This document shows positions 1-8,335 of a stretch of 64,000 nt of DNA, in pieces. This DNA comes from Lysinibacillus sp. OF-1 (GTDB lineage: Bacteria > Bacillota > Bacilli > Bacillales_A > Planococcaceae): positions 2,294,001-2,358,000 of the forward strand of contig NZ_CP102798.1 of NCBI RefSeq assembly GCF_028356935.1, in the 5' to 3' direction. Made by a program: the position numbers and the translations under genes. Under the pieces are notes generated by a model. It had not been told where the DNA came from and ran no database searches. It saw only the letters and a list, made by a program, of their open reading frames with translations. Position 1 is the first letter of the stretch; the number at the start of each line of letters is the position of its first letter.

Positions 1-1434
1 ATGATTAAAACAAATGACATATCTAAGACAGATCAATTACTTACAGATATTGCGGATTATGTAGTCAATACAACTATTACAAGTGAAGAAGCATACGAAA
101 CGGCACGCTATGTATTATTAGATACATTAGGGTGTGGCATTTTGGCCTTACAATATCCTGAATGCACGAAACTTCTTGGCCCAGTAGTACCAGGCACAGT
201 CGTTCCTAATGGTACACGAGTTCCAGGCACTTCCTATGTTCTTGATCCTGTAAAAGGTGCCTTTAATATCGGTTGTATGATTCGTTGGCTGGATTACAAC
301 GACACTTGGCTTGCGGCTGAATGGGGACACCCTTCCGATAATTTAGGGGGCATATTAGCTGTGGCTGATTATTTGAGTCGCGTGCGTGTTGCTGAAGGGA
401 AAGAGCCACTTAAAATGAAAGACGTATTAGAAATGATGATACAGGCCCATGAAATACAAGGTATTCTCGCATTAGAAAATAGCTTAAATCGTGTTGGGTT
501 AGACCATGTACTGTTTGTCAAAATTGCGACAACAGCTGTTGTGACAAAGGCATTAGGTGGCACTCATCAGGAAATTGTCAACGCCTTATCAAATGCTTGG
601 ATTGATAATTCGAGCCTACGAACATATCGCCATGCACCGAATACGGGTTCTAGAAAATCATGGGCTGCTGGTGATGCAACAAGCAGGGCAGTACACTTAG
701 CCATGATGGCTGTGAAAGGCGAAATGGGCTATGCAACGGCCTTATCTGCACCTGGCTGGGGCTTCCAAGATGTTCTCTTTAATAAGCAAGAATTAAAGCT
801 TGCTAGACCACTAGCATCTTATGTGATGGAAAATGTTCTATTTAAAGTTTCTTATCCAGCTGAATTCCATGCACAAACAGCTGCCGAATGTGCCGTTCAT
901 TTACACAATGAAGTGAAAAATCGTTTACAGGACATTGAACGCATTCAAATTACGACCCATGAATCCGCTATACGAATTATCGATAAGGAAGGACCTCTTA
1001 ATAACCCAGCTGATCGTGATCACTGTCTTCAATACATTACAGCAATAGGGCTTATCTATGGCGATATTACAGCAGACCACTATGAAGATGAAGTGGCTGC
1101 AGATCCACGTATCGATAATTTAAGAAATAAAATGGTGGTTGTGGAAAAACCCCAATATACAATTGATTACCTAGATCCTGAGAAACGTTCGATTGCCAAT
1201 GCTGTTCAAGTTTATTACAAAGATGGCACATCATCTGAGCTTATTGAATGTGAATATCCTTTAGGACACCGTTTCCGTCGTGAGGAAGCATTCCCTCAAA
1301 TCATCGATAAGTTCCAGCAAAACATTAGCACCCATTATTCCCAAAAACAATACAGTAAGATTAATGAAGTTTGTGCTGATCAAGCACTTCTTGAAAATAG
1401 TGCTGTTCATGAATTCGTTAATTTATTTGTTTAA
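1..1434 (+). CDS. prpD: 2-methylcitrate dehydratase (MmgE/PrpD family)
   Basis: A 477-residue MmgE/PrpD-family protein, close to full family length. It begins with ATG on the first base of the window, so its ribosome site and any upstream genes (prpC would be expected) are not visible. PrpD removes water from 2-methylcitrate to give 2-methyl-cis-aconitate in the cytoplasmic methylcitrate cycle, which oxidises propionyl-CoA to pyruvate. Recognition is by overall similarity, including the WLDYND and EWGHPSDN stretches near residues 96-113 and the [16 protein letters not shown] segment near residues 212-227. The next gene is prpB, which fits. I am sure of the family; PrpD rather than another MmgE/PrpD enzyme follows from context. 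Confidence 0.93.
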   Translation: MIKTNDISKTDQLLTDIADYVVNTTITSEEAYETARYVLLDTLGCGILALQYPECTKLLGPVVPGTVVPNGTRVPGTSYVLDPVKGAFNIGCMIRWLDYNDTWLAAEWGHPSDNLGGILAVADYLSRVRVAEGKEPLKMKDVLEMMIQAHEIQGILALENSLNRVGLDHVLFVKIATTAVVTKALGGTHQEIVNALSNAWIDNSSLRTYRHAPNTGSRKSWAAGDATSRAVHLAMMAVKGEMGYATALSAPGWGFQDVLFNKQELKLARPLASYVMENVLFKVSYPAEFHAQTAAECAVHLHNEVKNRLQDIERIQITTHESAIRIIDKEGPLNNPADRDHCLQYITAIGLIYGDITADHYEDEVAADPRIDNLRNKMVVVEKPQYTIDYLDPEKRSIANAVQVYYKDGTSSELIECEYPLGHRFRREEAFPQIIDKFQQNISTHYSQKQYSKINEVCADQALLENSAVHEFVNLFV

Positions 1435-1608
1435 CTTCTTTCAGGAAATTAAAGCCTCTGGCGAATGTCACGAATCGGGAAGGAGTTAATAAAGGATGTT
1501 AGCCTAAAATCCTCCCATCCTTGCGATAACGGCTAACTGACCTGCATCACAGCCGCTTTCGGACGTAAATATGCCGAGGCATCATTGATTATTAGGAGGT
1601 TTTTATAG
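1435..1608 (+). repeat. Structured intergenic element between prpD and prpB
   Basis: A spacer with more structure than a simple linker. Bases 1492-1498 pair perfectly with 1516-1522, and 1498-1504 pair perfectly with 1531-1537. The two 7-bp helices interleave and share base 1498, so they form a pseudoknot or exclude one another. An ATGCC/GGCAT mini-hairpin lies at 1571-1582, and CCTCTGGC near 1456 is nearly complementary to the GCCGAGGC at 1573-1580. The prpB ribosome site (AGGAGG, 1593-1598) follows at once. The composition is more GC-rich than the flanks and resembles dispersed Lysinibacillus intergenic repeats. It could be a repeat, a regulatory leader or both. Confidence 0.45.
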
Positions 1609-2523
1609 ATGGCGTGGATTGTAAATGAAGCAATAGCACAAAAACAATTGGCTGAACAATTTCGAACACTCATTACTCGTTCAACGATTTTACAAATCCC
1701 AGGAGCTCATGATGCAATGGCTGGCTTAATGGCTAAAAAAGTTGGCTTTGAGGCATTATATCTTTCTGGCGCTGCCTACACTGCCAGTAGAGGCTTACCT
1801 GATTTAGGCATGATTTATTCAAATGAAGTTGCACAGCGTGCGAGCGAAATTATTCGTGCGACTAATTTACCGTTGCTAGTGGATATCGATACTGGCTTTG
1901 GTGGTGTCTTAAATGTTGCCCGCACAGCTCGTGAAATGGTAGAGGCTGGAGTAGCTGCTGTACAGCTAGAGGATCAAAATCTTCCAAAAAAATGTGGTCA
2001 TTTGAATGGGAAAACACTCGTTGCTCAAGAGGAAATGATACAAAAAATAAAAATGATTAAACAAATAGCTCCTACGTTAGTAATTGTTGCCCGCACAGAT
2101 GCAAGGTCTGTAGAAGGTTTAGAGCAGGCTATTTTAAGAGCTAAAGCTTATGTAGCAGCTGGGGCAGATGCCATTTTTCCAGAGGCTCTCCAAACAGAAA
2201 AGGAATTTAAACATTTTGCTAGTGAGCTAGATGCTCCGTTATTAGCCAATATGACTGAATTTGGACAAACACCGTATTATACGGCTAAGGAATTTGAAAA
2301 GATGGGCTATTCGATGGTTATATATCCCGTTACATCGATGAGAGTAGCAGCCAAAGCCTATGAGCAAGTGTTTGGCTTAATAAAAAAGACAGGGACTCAA
2401 AAAGAAGCTATTGAGGATATGCAAACAAGAAGTGAATTATATGAAACCATCTCCTATTACAAATTTGAAGATTTAGATAGTGAGCTGGCGAAAACCATCT
2501 TACCTAAAGAGGAAATAAAGTAG
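1609..2523 (+). CDS. prpB: Methylisocitrate lyase
   Basis: A 304-residue enzyme of the isocitrate lyase/PEP mutase superfamily. It cleaves 2-methylisocitrate to pyruvate and succinate, the last step of the methylcitrate cycle. The catalytic KKCGH motif is at residues 127-131, the metal-binding DIDTG at 92-96, and PGAHDAMAG near 30-38. ATG 1609 is chosen because TTAGGAGG lies about 10 bases upstream. It follows prpD and precedes an acyl-CoA dehydrogenase in the same direction. Length and motifs are normal for PrpB (YqiQ/MmgF). Confidence 0.95.
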   Translation: MAWIVNEAIAQKQLAEQFRTLITRSTILQIPGAHDAMAGLMAKKVGFEALYLSGAAYTASRGLPDLGMIYSNEVAQRASEIIRATNLPLLVDIDTGFGGVLNVARTAREMVEAGVAAVQLEDQNLPKKCGHLNGKTLVAQEEMIQKIKMIKQIAPTLVIVARTDARSVEGLEQAILRAKAYVAAGADAIFPEALQTEKEFKHFASELDAPLLANMTEFGQTPYYTAKEFEKMGYSMVIYPVTSMRVAAKAYEQVFGLIKKTGTQKEAIEDMQTRSELYETISYYKFEDLDSELAKTILPKEEIK

Positions 2524-2544
2524 GAGAAAAGTTTACTTTTCTCC
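2523..2544 (+). terminator. Small hairpin after prpB
   Basis: GGAGAAAA pairs with TTTTCTCC around a 6-base loop, followed by a pyrimidine-rich run and then the AAGGAGG site of the next gene. It lies between genes of one operon, so it may be a weak terminator or an mRNA stabiliser that sets the prpDB level apart from the downstream genes. Confidence 0.4.
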
Positions 2545-2567
2545 TCTTTCTTTCAAGGAGGACTAGC

Positions 2568-4235
2568 ATGGATACATTAGAAAACAAAAGGACCATTTTT
2601 ACACCTGAGGACTTTCAGGAGGAGGAAGGGCTCATAGCAAAAACCGCAGAGCTGTTCATCAAACAAGATGTTGCCACTAATATGGCAGCTATTGAGCAGC
2701 ATCAATATGACATCACTCGGCGGTTATTTCAAAAAGCTGGTGATCTTGGTTTACTAGCCATCGAAATACCCGAGGCCTATGGAGGGCTAGAACTTAATAA
2801 AAAAATTTCCGGGTTAGTTGCAGAAAGAATGGGCTATGGCAGCTCATTCAGTGTATCTTACAATATTCACGCAGGAGTCGGCACATTGCCCTATGTCTAT
2901 TTTGGCGATGCGTCCCAAAAGCTGAAATACCTACCAAAGCTAGCTTCAGGTGAATGGATTGGTGCTTACGCTCTGACGGAGCCAGACGCAGGCTCAGATG
3001 CACTACATCCCAAAACAAATGCCATTTTAAACGAGGACGGCTCTGCATGGGTAATAAATGGTGAAAAGCAATGGATTACCAATGCACAGCTAGCAAATCT
3101 CTTTGTTGTTTTTGCGAAAACGAGTGAAGGCATGACTGCATTCATTGTAGAACGTACATTTAGCGGTGTATCTATTGGACAAGAAGAGGAGAAAATGGGC
3201 ATTAAAGGCTCCTCGACTGCTACGCTTATTTTACAGGATGTTGTCGTGTCGAGGGAAAATGTTCTTGGCGAGGTTGGAAAAGGCCATAAAGTAGCGATGA
3301 ATATATTGAACATGGCACGCTTAAAGCTAGCTTTCTCCAACATCGGCACTTCCAAGCAGGCACTTCAGTTAGCTGTAACGTATGGTAGGGAACGGAAGCA
3401 ATTTCACCAACCAATCGTTCATTTTACCATGATACAGGAAAAACTTGCGGATATGGCAACCTCCATCTATGGGGCGGAAAGCGCTGCATACAGGACAGCA
3501 GGAGAAATAGATGATGCGATGGAAGTTACGGATAAAGAGTCAATGGTTCAAAAAATAGCTGATTTCGCTCTGGAATGCGCACTCAATAAAGTCAATTGCT
3601 CAGAAGTGCTTGGGGAAATTGTAGATGAAGCTGTACAAATCCATGGTGGCTATGGCTATATGCAAGACTACGAGGTTGAACGCTTATATCGTGACGCTAG
3701 AATTAGCCGTATTTTTGAAGGAACAAATGAAATCAACCGTTTAACAATGGCGAAGCTACTATATAAGAAGTATTCACAAGCAACCTCTACCGAAAATGCT
3801 CCAGTAGCATATCAACCAGCAGAAAAGAATCAGCAATACATCCGTCTTGCCAAGTACTTAATGCAAATAGCCATCGCTGTCATTGCTGACGCACAGATTC
3901 AATTGGAGCAAGAGCAGGAATATATGCGTCTGCTAGCTGATATAGTAAAAGATATTTATGTTATGGAAGCTTCTTTACTGCGGACGGAAAAGAACGCATG
4001 TGACAATATGAAGCATTTGATGACAGATATTCTTTGTCAGGAAGGCTATCGTAAAATAGAAAAAAGGACAATCGACATTATTTGTGCTGCTGAAACAAAT
4101 GAACAAAAGCGAAAAACAAGGCTAGATCATATTCAGCGCTTAAACATCCCACTCCACCAGAATCTCTTTATGAAAAAGCGAGAGATTGCAAGAGGGATTA
4201 TCAACAATCCAAAATCGATCAGTTCATTATCATAA
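2568..4235 (+). CDS. Acyl-CoA dehydrogenase with C-terminal extension
   Basis: A 555-residue FAD enzyme that oxidises acyl-CoA to 2-enoyl-CoA and passes electrons to ETF. The first ACAD signature (AYALTEPDAGSDA) is at residues 133-145. The second signature (GYGYMQDYEVERL onward) sits near 362, ending in IFEGTNEINR, whose Glu near 384 is the likely catalytic base. The protein is longer than the usual 380-residue ACAD: about 150 extra C-terminal residues make it like the FadE/YusJ branch. The ribosome site AAGGAGGAC fits ATG 2568. With the next two genes it would form the isobutyryl-CoA to 3-hydroxyisobutyrate part of valine breakdown. The substrate is inferred from context only. Confidence 0.9.
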   Translation: MDTLENKRTIFTPEDFQEEEGLIAKTAELFIKQDVATNMAAIEQHQYDITRRLFQKAGDLGLLAIEIPEAYGGLELNKKISGLVAERMGYGSSFSVSYNIHAGVGTLPYVYFGDASQKLKYLPKLASGEWIGAYALTEPDAGSDALHPKTNAILNEDGSAWVINGEKQWITNAQLANLFVVFAKTSEGMTAFIVERTFSGVSIGQEEEKMGIKGSSTATLILQDVVVSRENVLGEVGKGHKVAMNILNMARLKLAFSNIGTSKQALQLAVTYGRERKQFHQPIVHFTMIQEKLADMATSIYGAESAAYRTAGEIDDAMEVTDKESMVQKIADFALECALNKVNCSEVLGEIVDEAVQIHGGYGYMQDYEVERLYRDARISRIFEGTNEINRLTMAKLLYKKYSQATSTENAPVAYQPAEKNQQYIRLAKYLMQIAIAVIADAQIQLEQEQEYMRLLADIVKDIYVMEASLLRTEKNACDNMKHLMTDILCQEGYRKIEKRTIDIICAAETNEQKRKTRLDHIQRLNIPLHQNLFMKKREIARGIINNPKSISSLS

Positions 4236-4250
4236 ACAGGAGGGAAAATC

Positions 4251-5036
4251 ATGGTTGATACATTTGCCAATGTTAGTAAAGAAGGTGCCATCACGCTTAT
4301 TCATTTAAATCATCCACCAGCAAATACGTTGTCATCAGCTTCTATTGAACATCTTCGTGTCATTTTTAAAGAATTAGCTGAGGATGAAGAGACGAGAGCC
4401 ATCATTGTGACCGGCTCTGGACGATTTTTTGCTGCGGGAGCAGATATAAAGGAATTTGTTGCTGCCTTTGGGCAACAGGATAGAGCATTACAAATGGCTG
4501 AGGCAGGCCAAGCGCTATGTGATGAAATTGAAGCCATGAAAAAGCCTGTTATTGCTGCTATTAATGGGCCAGCCCTTGGAGGAGGACTGGAGCTAGCGTT
4601 AGGCTGTCATTTCAGGATTGCTTCAAGTAATGCCATTGTTGGTTTACCAGAATTAAAGCTTGGCTTACTGCCGACATTCGGAGGCACTCAACGACTGGGC
4701 AGAATAACAACGCAAGCAAAGGCTCTACAATTAATTTTAACAAGCCAGCAATTAAGTGCTGACGAAGCACTACAACTAGGTATTATTCAAGTGGTGACGG
4801 AGCCAGATGAGCTTCTGCCAACTGCCAAAGCCCTTGCTCAGTCTTTTGTTGAGGGCAAAAGTATGACAAGTGTATCCCGTACAATTGAATGTATAATTCA
4901 AGGCGGGAAGGATCATCTCCAAAAAGGGTTGGAATTAGAACGAACACGCTTTGCTGAGTTATTTTTAACAGCGGATGCTAGAGAAGGCGTTCAAGCGTTT
5001 ATAGACAAAAGACAGCCCAACTTTAAACATTTGTAA
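4251..5036 (+). CDS. Enoyl-CoA hydratase/isomerase family protein
   Basis: A 261-residue crotonase-fold protein of normal length. It keeps both active-site glutamates, in GGGLELALGC (near residues 104-113) and LPELKLGLLPTFGG (near 131-144), so it should be a true hydratase. The oxyanion-hole region GRFFAAGADIKEF is near residues 57-69. ATG 4251 follows an AGGAGGG site. It lies 15 bases after the acyl-CoA dehydrogenase and 14 bases before the 3-hydroxyisobutyryl-CoA hydrolase, so translation is closely linked. Methacrylyl-CoA is a likely substrate by context, but short enoyl-CoAs in general are possible. Confidence 0.92.
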   Translation: MVDTFANVSKEGAITLIHLNHPPANTLSSASIEHLRVIFKELAEDEETRAIIVTGSGRFFAAGADIKEFVAAFGQQDRALQMAEAGQALCDEIEAMKKPVIAAINGPALGGGLELALGCHFRIASSNAIVGLPELKLGLLPTFGGTQRLGRITTQAKALQLILTSQQLSADEALQLGIIQVVTEPDELLPTAKALAQSFVEGKSMTSVSRTIECIIQGGKDHLQKGLELERTRFAELFLTADAREGVQAFIDKRQPNFKHL

Positions 5037-5050
5037 GGGAGGAAACTACT

Positions 5051-6115
5051 ATGACAAATGAAGTAATATTTTCCGTCAGTGAGGGTGGCGCAGCAAGCAT
5101 TACGCTGAATCGTCCTCAAGCTTTAAACTCACTTTCTATAGAAATGCTAAAGCCCATTGGTGAGAAACTAAAGGAATGGCAGGCGAATGATCAAATTCAC
5201 TTGATAATTCTAAGAGGTACTGGCGAAAAGGGCTTTTGTGCTGGGGGTGATATTAAAACACTCTATAAAGCTCGCTCCAGTCAGGAAGCTTTCCAAAATG
5301 CCGAAATCTTTTTTGAGGAAGAATATCACATAGATAGGGCAATCTATCACTACCCAAAGCCTATCATTGCTTGCCTTGATGGCATTGTCATGGGAGGTGG
5401 GGTTGGTTTAACGTATGGGGCTAGCCACCGAATTGTTACAGAACGAACAAAATGGGCTATGCCAGAAATGAATATTGGCTTCTTTCCTGATGTTGGAGCT
5501 GCCTATTTTCTAAATAAAGCGCCTGGCTATGTAGGATATTACTTAGCTTTGACAGCATCGATCATCCAAGCTGCAGATGTTCTCTTTGCTAATGGTGCGG
5601 ATAGCTATATGACGAGCGATCATTTACACGCATTCCTCACACGCATTGAACAAACGGACTGGCATACAGTGGAGACTGACACAGCTCTAAAGCAATTAAT
5701 AGAGGACTATTCAAGTACACCAACAGCAAACAGTGAGCTTGCCAGCCTTCAAAATGAAATCGATCAACATTTCTCAAAACATACAGTGGAGAAGATAGTC
5801 GAATCCTTAGACAATGACCCAAGCAAATTTGCACAAGAAACAAAGCAGTTGCTTCTATCTAAATCTCCATCATCCTTAAAAATTACATTAAAGCAGCTGA
5901 TAGATGCCCAACATAAAACGGTAGAAGAATGCTTTGCGACTGATTTAATCTTGGCAAAAAACTTTTTAAATCATGAGGATTTCTATGAAGGGGTTAGGTC
6001 TGTCGTCATTGATAAGGATCGAAATCCTCAGTATATCTATCAAACATTCGCTGATTTTACAGATGATATACTTGAAAAATTCTTTCAAGACAGTAGTGAA
6101 ACCGTAAAGAAGTAA
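5051..6115 (+). CDS. 3-hydroxyisobutyryl-CoA hydrolase family protein
   Basis: A 354-residue member of the HIBYL-CoA hydrolase branch of the crotonase superfamily, longer than the hydratase before it as expected. The GFCAGGDIKTLY motif (near residues 60-71) and MGGGVGLTYGASHRI plus MPEMNIGFFPDVGA blocks are typical. It hydrolyses 3-hydroxyisobutyryl-CoA to free 3-hydroxyisobutyrate in valine degradation, which protects the cell from methacrylyl-CoA. It is the last gene of the operon. The dehydrogenases for the next two steps are not in this window. Confidence 0.9.
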   Translation: MTNEVIFSVSEGGAASITLNRPQALNSLSIEMLKPIGEKLKEWQANDQIHLIILRGTGEKGFCAGGDIKTLYKARSSQEAFQNAEIFFEEEYHIDRAIYHYPKPIIACLDGIVMGGGVGLTYGASHRIVTERTKWAMPEMNIGFFPDVGAAYFLNKAPGYVGYYLALTASIIQAADVLFANGADSYMTSDHLHAFLTRIEQTDWHTVETDTALKQLIEDYSSTPTANSELASLQNEIDQHFSKHTVEKIVESLDNDPSKFAQETKQLLLSKSPSSLKITLKQLIDAQHKTVEECFATDLILAKNFLNHEDFYEGVRSVVIDKDRNPQYIYQTFADFTDDILEKFFQDSSETVKK

Positions 6116-6145
6116 GAACAATGATATCTTCGCTCAATAAATGCT

Positions 6146-6179
6146 GAAACCATCTACTTGTTAAGAGGTAGGTGGTTTC
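6146..6179 (+). terminator. Terminator of the catabolic operon
   Basis: A 14-bp stem with G-U pairs (GAAACCATCTACTT with AGGTAGGTGGTTTC) lies 30 bases after the last operon gene. The T tract after it is poor, so strength is uncertain. Confidence 0.6.
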
Positions 6180-6211
6180 TTAAGTGTTGTTCTGTAGATT
6201 TTCATAGGGTT

Positions 6212-6243
6212 TTGTCAGAGAAAGTAGAATGATATGTTATACT
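6212..6243 (+). promoter_or_regulatory. Candidate promoter of the first cobalamin riboswitch
   Basis: An extended -10 box (TG-T-TATACT, 6235-6243) lies about 20 bases upstream of the riboswitch aptamer. A TTGTCA at 6212-6217 is a -35 candidate, but the 20-base spacing is long, so promoter activity would rest mainly on the extended -10. Confidence 0.45.
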
Positions 6244-6261
6244 ATAAAAAACGGAATAAAA

Positions 6262-6450
6262 GGATAAAGGTACAAATTCAATAGAATTTGTTTAAAAGGG
6301 AAGAACGGTGAAAAGCCGTCGCTGTCCCGCAACTGTAATTGGGAGCACATTTTAAAAACCACTGTTATGTATGTAATGGGAAGGGAAAAATGTGTGATGA
6401 TCATAAGCCAGGAGACCTGCCTTTATCTAGTACAGCCAAAACCTACGCGG
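6262..6450 (+). ncRNA. Cobalamin (B12) riboswitch 1
   Basis: A typical AdoCbl aptamer. The conserved core CGCTGTCCCGCAACTGTAA is at about 6320-6338, AATGGGAAGGGAA at 6374-6386, and the B12 box AGCCAGGAGACCTGCC at 6406-6421. Cobalamin binding normally turns expression off. It heads a cassette of two unknown genes (6639-6839 and 6867-7535), so that cassette should be made only when cobalamin is scarce. A second aptamer of the same class lies 1.6 kb downstream. Confidence 0.93.
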
Positions 6451-6583
6451 ATAGGGGGTGTTGAGTGTGACGAATTACCTTCATCATACTCATAGTGCGA
6501 CAACCAAAAAAAGAGTCTCTATTCAATATAGACGACTTATTTTATATTGGTTGAAGAACTATGAAGTATGTCAGTCATAGCTA

Positions 6584-6617
6584 GCATCTTCCCATTAGGG
6601 CAAGATGTTTTTTTTAT
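6584..6617 (+). terminator. Expression-platform terminator of riboswitch 1
   Basis: CATCTT-CCC pairs with GGGCAAGATG, with one bulged C, followed by an unbroken run of T's, just upstream of the first cassette gene. An earlier imperfect pairing (AAGAGTCTCTA with TAGACGACTT, about 6511-6540) could belong to the alternative fold. Confidence 0.7.
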
Positions 6618-6638
6618 GAATAAATAGGGGTGAACAAG

Positions 6639-6839
6639 ATGACATCACATTCAATTTCATTTTATATAAATCAGTTAAAGCAGCAAATTATGAACAACCT
6701 TTCTGGTGAGCATATTAGGCCTTTACAGCTTTATATTAGGAAGTTAATAGAAGAAAACCCAAATGATTATACATCTATTAATGATGCCTATTTAACGATC
6801 AAGCTTGAATTAGTCAAGACATGTCATGATAGTAGATAA
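6639..6839 (+). CDS. Small unknown protein under cobalamin riboswitch
   Basis: A 66-residue protein. ATG 6639 is preferred over GTG 6630 because AGGGGTG at 6625-6631 is then at good distance. It is rich in Gln, Leu and Ile with no signal peptide, membrane segment or cysteine pair, so it is probably a small helical cytoplasmic protein. I do not recognise the family. It is the first gene after riboswitch 1 and lies 27 bases before the next unknown gene, so the two should be co-transcribed and repressed by cobalamin. Its tie to B12 metabolism or to the neighbouring reductase operon is inferred only from position. Confidence 0.7.
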   Translation: MTSHSISFYINQLKQQIMNNLSGEHIRPLQLYIRKLIEENPNDYTSINDAYLTIKLELVKTCHDSR

Positions 6840-6866
6840 AAAATCTGAAGTGAAGTGAATAATTAA

Positions 6867-7535
6867 ATGGAATGCAAAATGAACAAATCTGAAGACATAA
6901 TGGACAACATAGATATGAATCAAAAAGTTTTATATAGAAAATTGGATCATTTTGAAATGGAAAGAGGCTTGGTATTAGAAAGTTTAGACATTTTTCTAAG
7001 ATGGAATCAACAAACACAATACCTTTCCGAAGACAAGCTTCAAAAGCTTTGGATGAAACTGGTAAGGAAGTATAAATTCTCTCTCGATGAATGGGAAAGA
7101 ACCGCTGGTCGTACAAATATCCATGCTTATCTAGTGAAGGAGCAAGGGCATGGGTTACAAAAGTTGATGCGCTTTTACAAAGATCGACACGGCATAAAAT
7201 GGTTGGAAAATGCATTTCATTATGGAATGTCATTGCTCATTGAAGTTGGAAAAATGCCTGGATTAGAAATGTTTTTCCTAACAAATTTAATATGTTACAG
7301 ATGGGAAAAGGATTATTTAGAGGATGCAGATGTTCAACAGTTTTTTTGTCATTCAATAAATGGTAAAGTGAAGGAGGTCTATGAAAGTTTCAGGGCTTTC
7401 GATCAAGAACAGAATCTGTTAACCGCAACTACTCTCTATAAACTTTTATCAAAATATAATCCTCATTTTCAAGTGAATTCGGCAGCAACGCCTGAATTTT
7501 ATAAGGAATTGTCCTTATTTGTCGAAATCGAGTAA
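6867..7535 (+). CDS. Unknown protein, second gene of cobalamin-controlled cassette
   Basis: A 222-residue, charged, apparently soluble and mostly helical protein with no motif I can name. There is no signal peptide and no clear membrane span. It has four cysteines in no obvious metal-binding pattern. Tryptophans are frequent. The ribosome site is weak; ATG 6867 and ATG 6879 are both possible starts. It lies directly after the 66-residue protein under riboswitch 1 and ends with its own terminator. Known B12-riboswitch targets are transport or synthesis genes, or B12-independent replacement enzymes. This protein does not look like a transporter, so a replacement or regulatory role is possible but unproven. 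Confidence 0.8.
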   Translation: MECKMNKSEDIMDNIDMNQKVLYRKLDHFEMERGLVLESLDIFLRWNQQTQYLSEDKLQKLWMKLVRKYKFSLDEWERTAGRTNIHAYLVKEQGHGLQKLMRFYKDRHGIKWLENAFHYGMSLLIEVGKMPGLEMFFLTNLICYRWEKDYLEDADVQQFFCHSINGKVKEVYESFRAFDQEQNLLTATTLYKLLSKYNPHFQVNSAATPEFYKELSLFVEIE

Positions 7536-7554
7536 TCCATACGTTCGACATGTC

Positions 7555-7589
7555 AAACAGTCTATTATTCTTTAGAATATAGGCTGTTT
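7555..7589 (+). terminator. Terminator of the unknown cassette
   Basis: AAACAGTCTAT pairs with ATAGGCTGTTT (11 bp, one G-U) 20 bases after the stop codon. It separates the cassette from riboswitch 2. Confidence 0.75.
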
Positions 7590-7829
7590 CTATGTGAAAT
7601 ACGCTAGTATATTTAATGCTCATAGATCCGTAGTAACAAAAAATCTCGTACATAGTTTAGATACACAATGAATTAAGATATAAGTAATAGATGGTGAAAT
7701 TCCTTCGAAAGTTATGATTGAAAATAATGAATAATCAAAAAATAAAGAAGTTTAGAATCTAGATTTACTTTTTATATGAAGGATGGTACACTTAAAACTA
7801 TTGAACAACAACTATATATTGTGTTCGTT

Positions 7830-8000
7830 TTATATAGGTGCTACTATATGTAGTTTAAAAGGGAAGTTCGGTACAATTCCGACGCTGTCCCCGCAACTGT
7901 GAAGCTGACAATGATTACAACCACTGTGCATTCGCATGGGAAGGGAATCAGAGGATGAAGCAAAGCCAGGAGACCTGCCTCTATAAAACAATTAATCATT
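7830..8000 (+). ncRNA. Cobalamin (B12) riboswitch 2
   Basis: A second AdoCbl aptamer with GACGCTGTCCCCGCAACTGTG (7881-7901), CATGGGAAGGGAA (7935-7947) and the B12 box AGCCAGGAGACCTGCC at 7964-7979. It is followed by the class Ib ribonucleotide reductase operon. Cobalamin control of a B12-independent reductase is a known logic in other bacteria that also own the B12-dependent class II enzyme (NrdJ). Confidence 0.94.
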
Positions 8001-8018
8001 TCTTCGGGGATTAAGAAA

Positions 8019-8087
8019 TGGGAACGTCAGTATTTTTGGTATGGTAACGTTTCCATTTAGCTATCTCTCTAGAGGAGATAGCTTTTT
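8019..8087 (+). terminator. Riboswitch 2 expression platform (two hairpins)
   Basis: The intrinsic terminator is AGCTATCTC/GAGATAGCT with a TTTTTATT tail at about 8059-8087. Just upstream, ATGGGAACGT (8019-8028) pairs with ACGTTTCCAT with one G-U. The second hairpin lies directly before nrdH, so terminator formation would shut off the operon. Confidence 0.75.
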
Positions 8088-8110
8088 ATTATATGAAAAG
8101 AGGGATTTTT

Positions 8111-8335
8111 ATGAAACTTTATACGAAAACAATCTGTCCAAAATGCCTTTGGGTAAAATCTGAATTACAACGTGCAGGACTTGATGCAGAAATTGTCAAC
8201 ATTGATCACGATGAACAAGCTAAACAAACAATAATCGATGCAGGTTTTTTAAGTGTGCCTGTTTTAGAAATGAATAATACATTTATAGGAGATGTTAAGG
8301 ACATAGTTTCTCATATTGAGATGATTGTTCTATGA
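8111..8335 (+). CDS. nrdH: NrdH-type glutaredoxin-like thioredoxin
   Basis: A 74-residue glutaredoxin-fold protein with the redox motif CPKC near its N-terminus and the VPVLEM cis-Pro segment. NrdH-type proteins supply electrons to class Ib ribonucleotide reductase. ATG 8111 is chosen over ATG 8093 because AGAGGGA sits just upstream. Its stop overlaps the nrdI start by 4 bases. First gene of nrdHIEF-dut under riboswitch 2. CPKC differs from the common NrdH CMQC/CVQC, but length, fold and position fit. Confidence 0.85.
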   Translation: MKLYTKTICPKCLWVKSELQRAGLDAEIVNIDHDEQAKQTIIDAGFLSVPVLEMNNTFIGDVKDIVSHIEMIVL

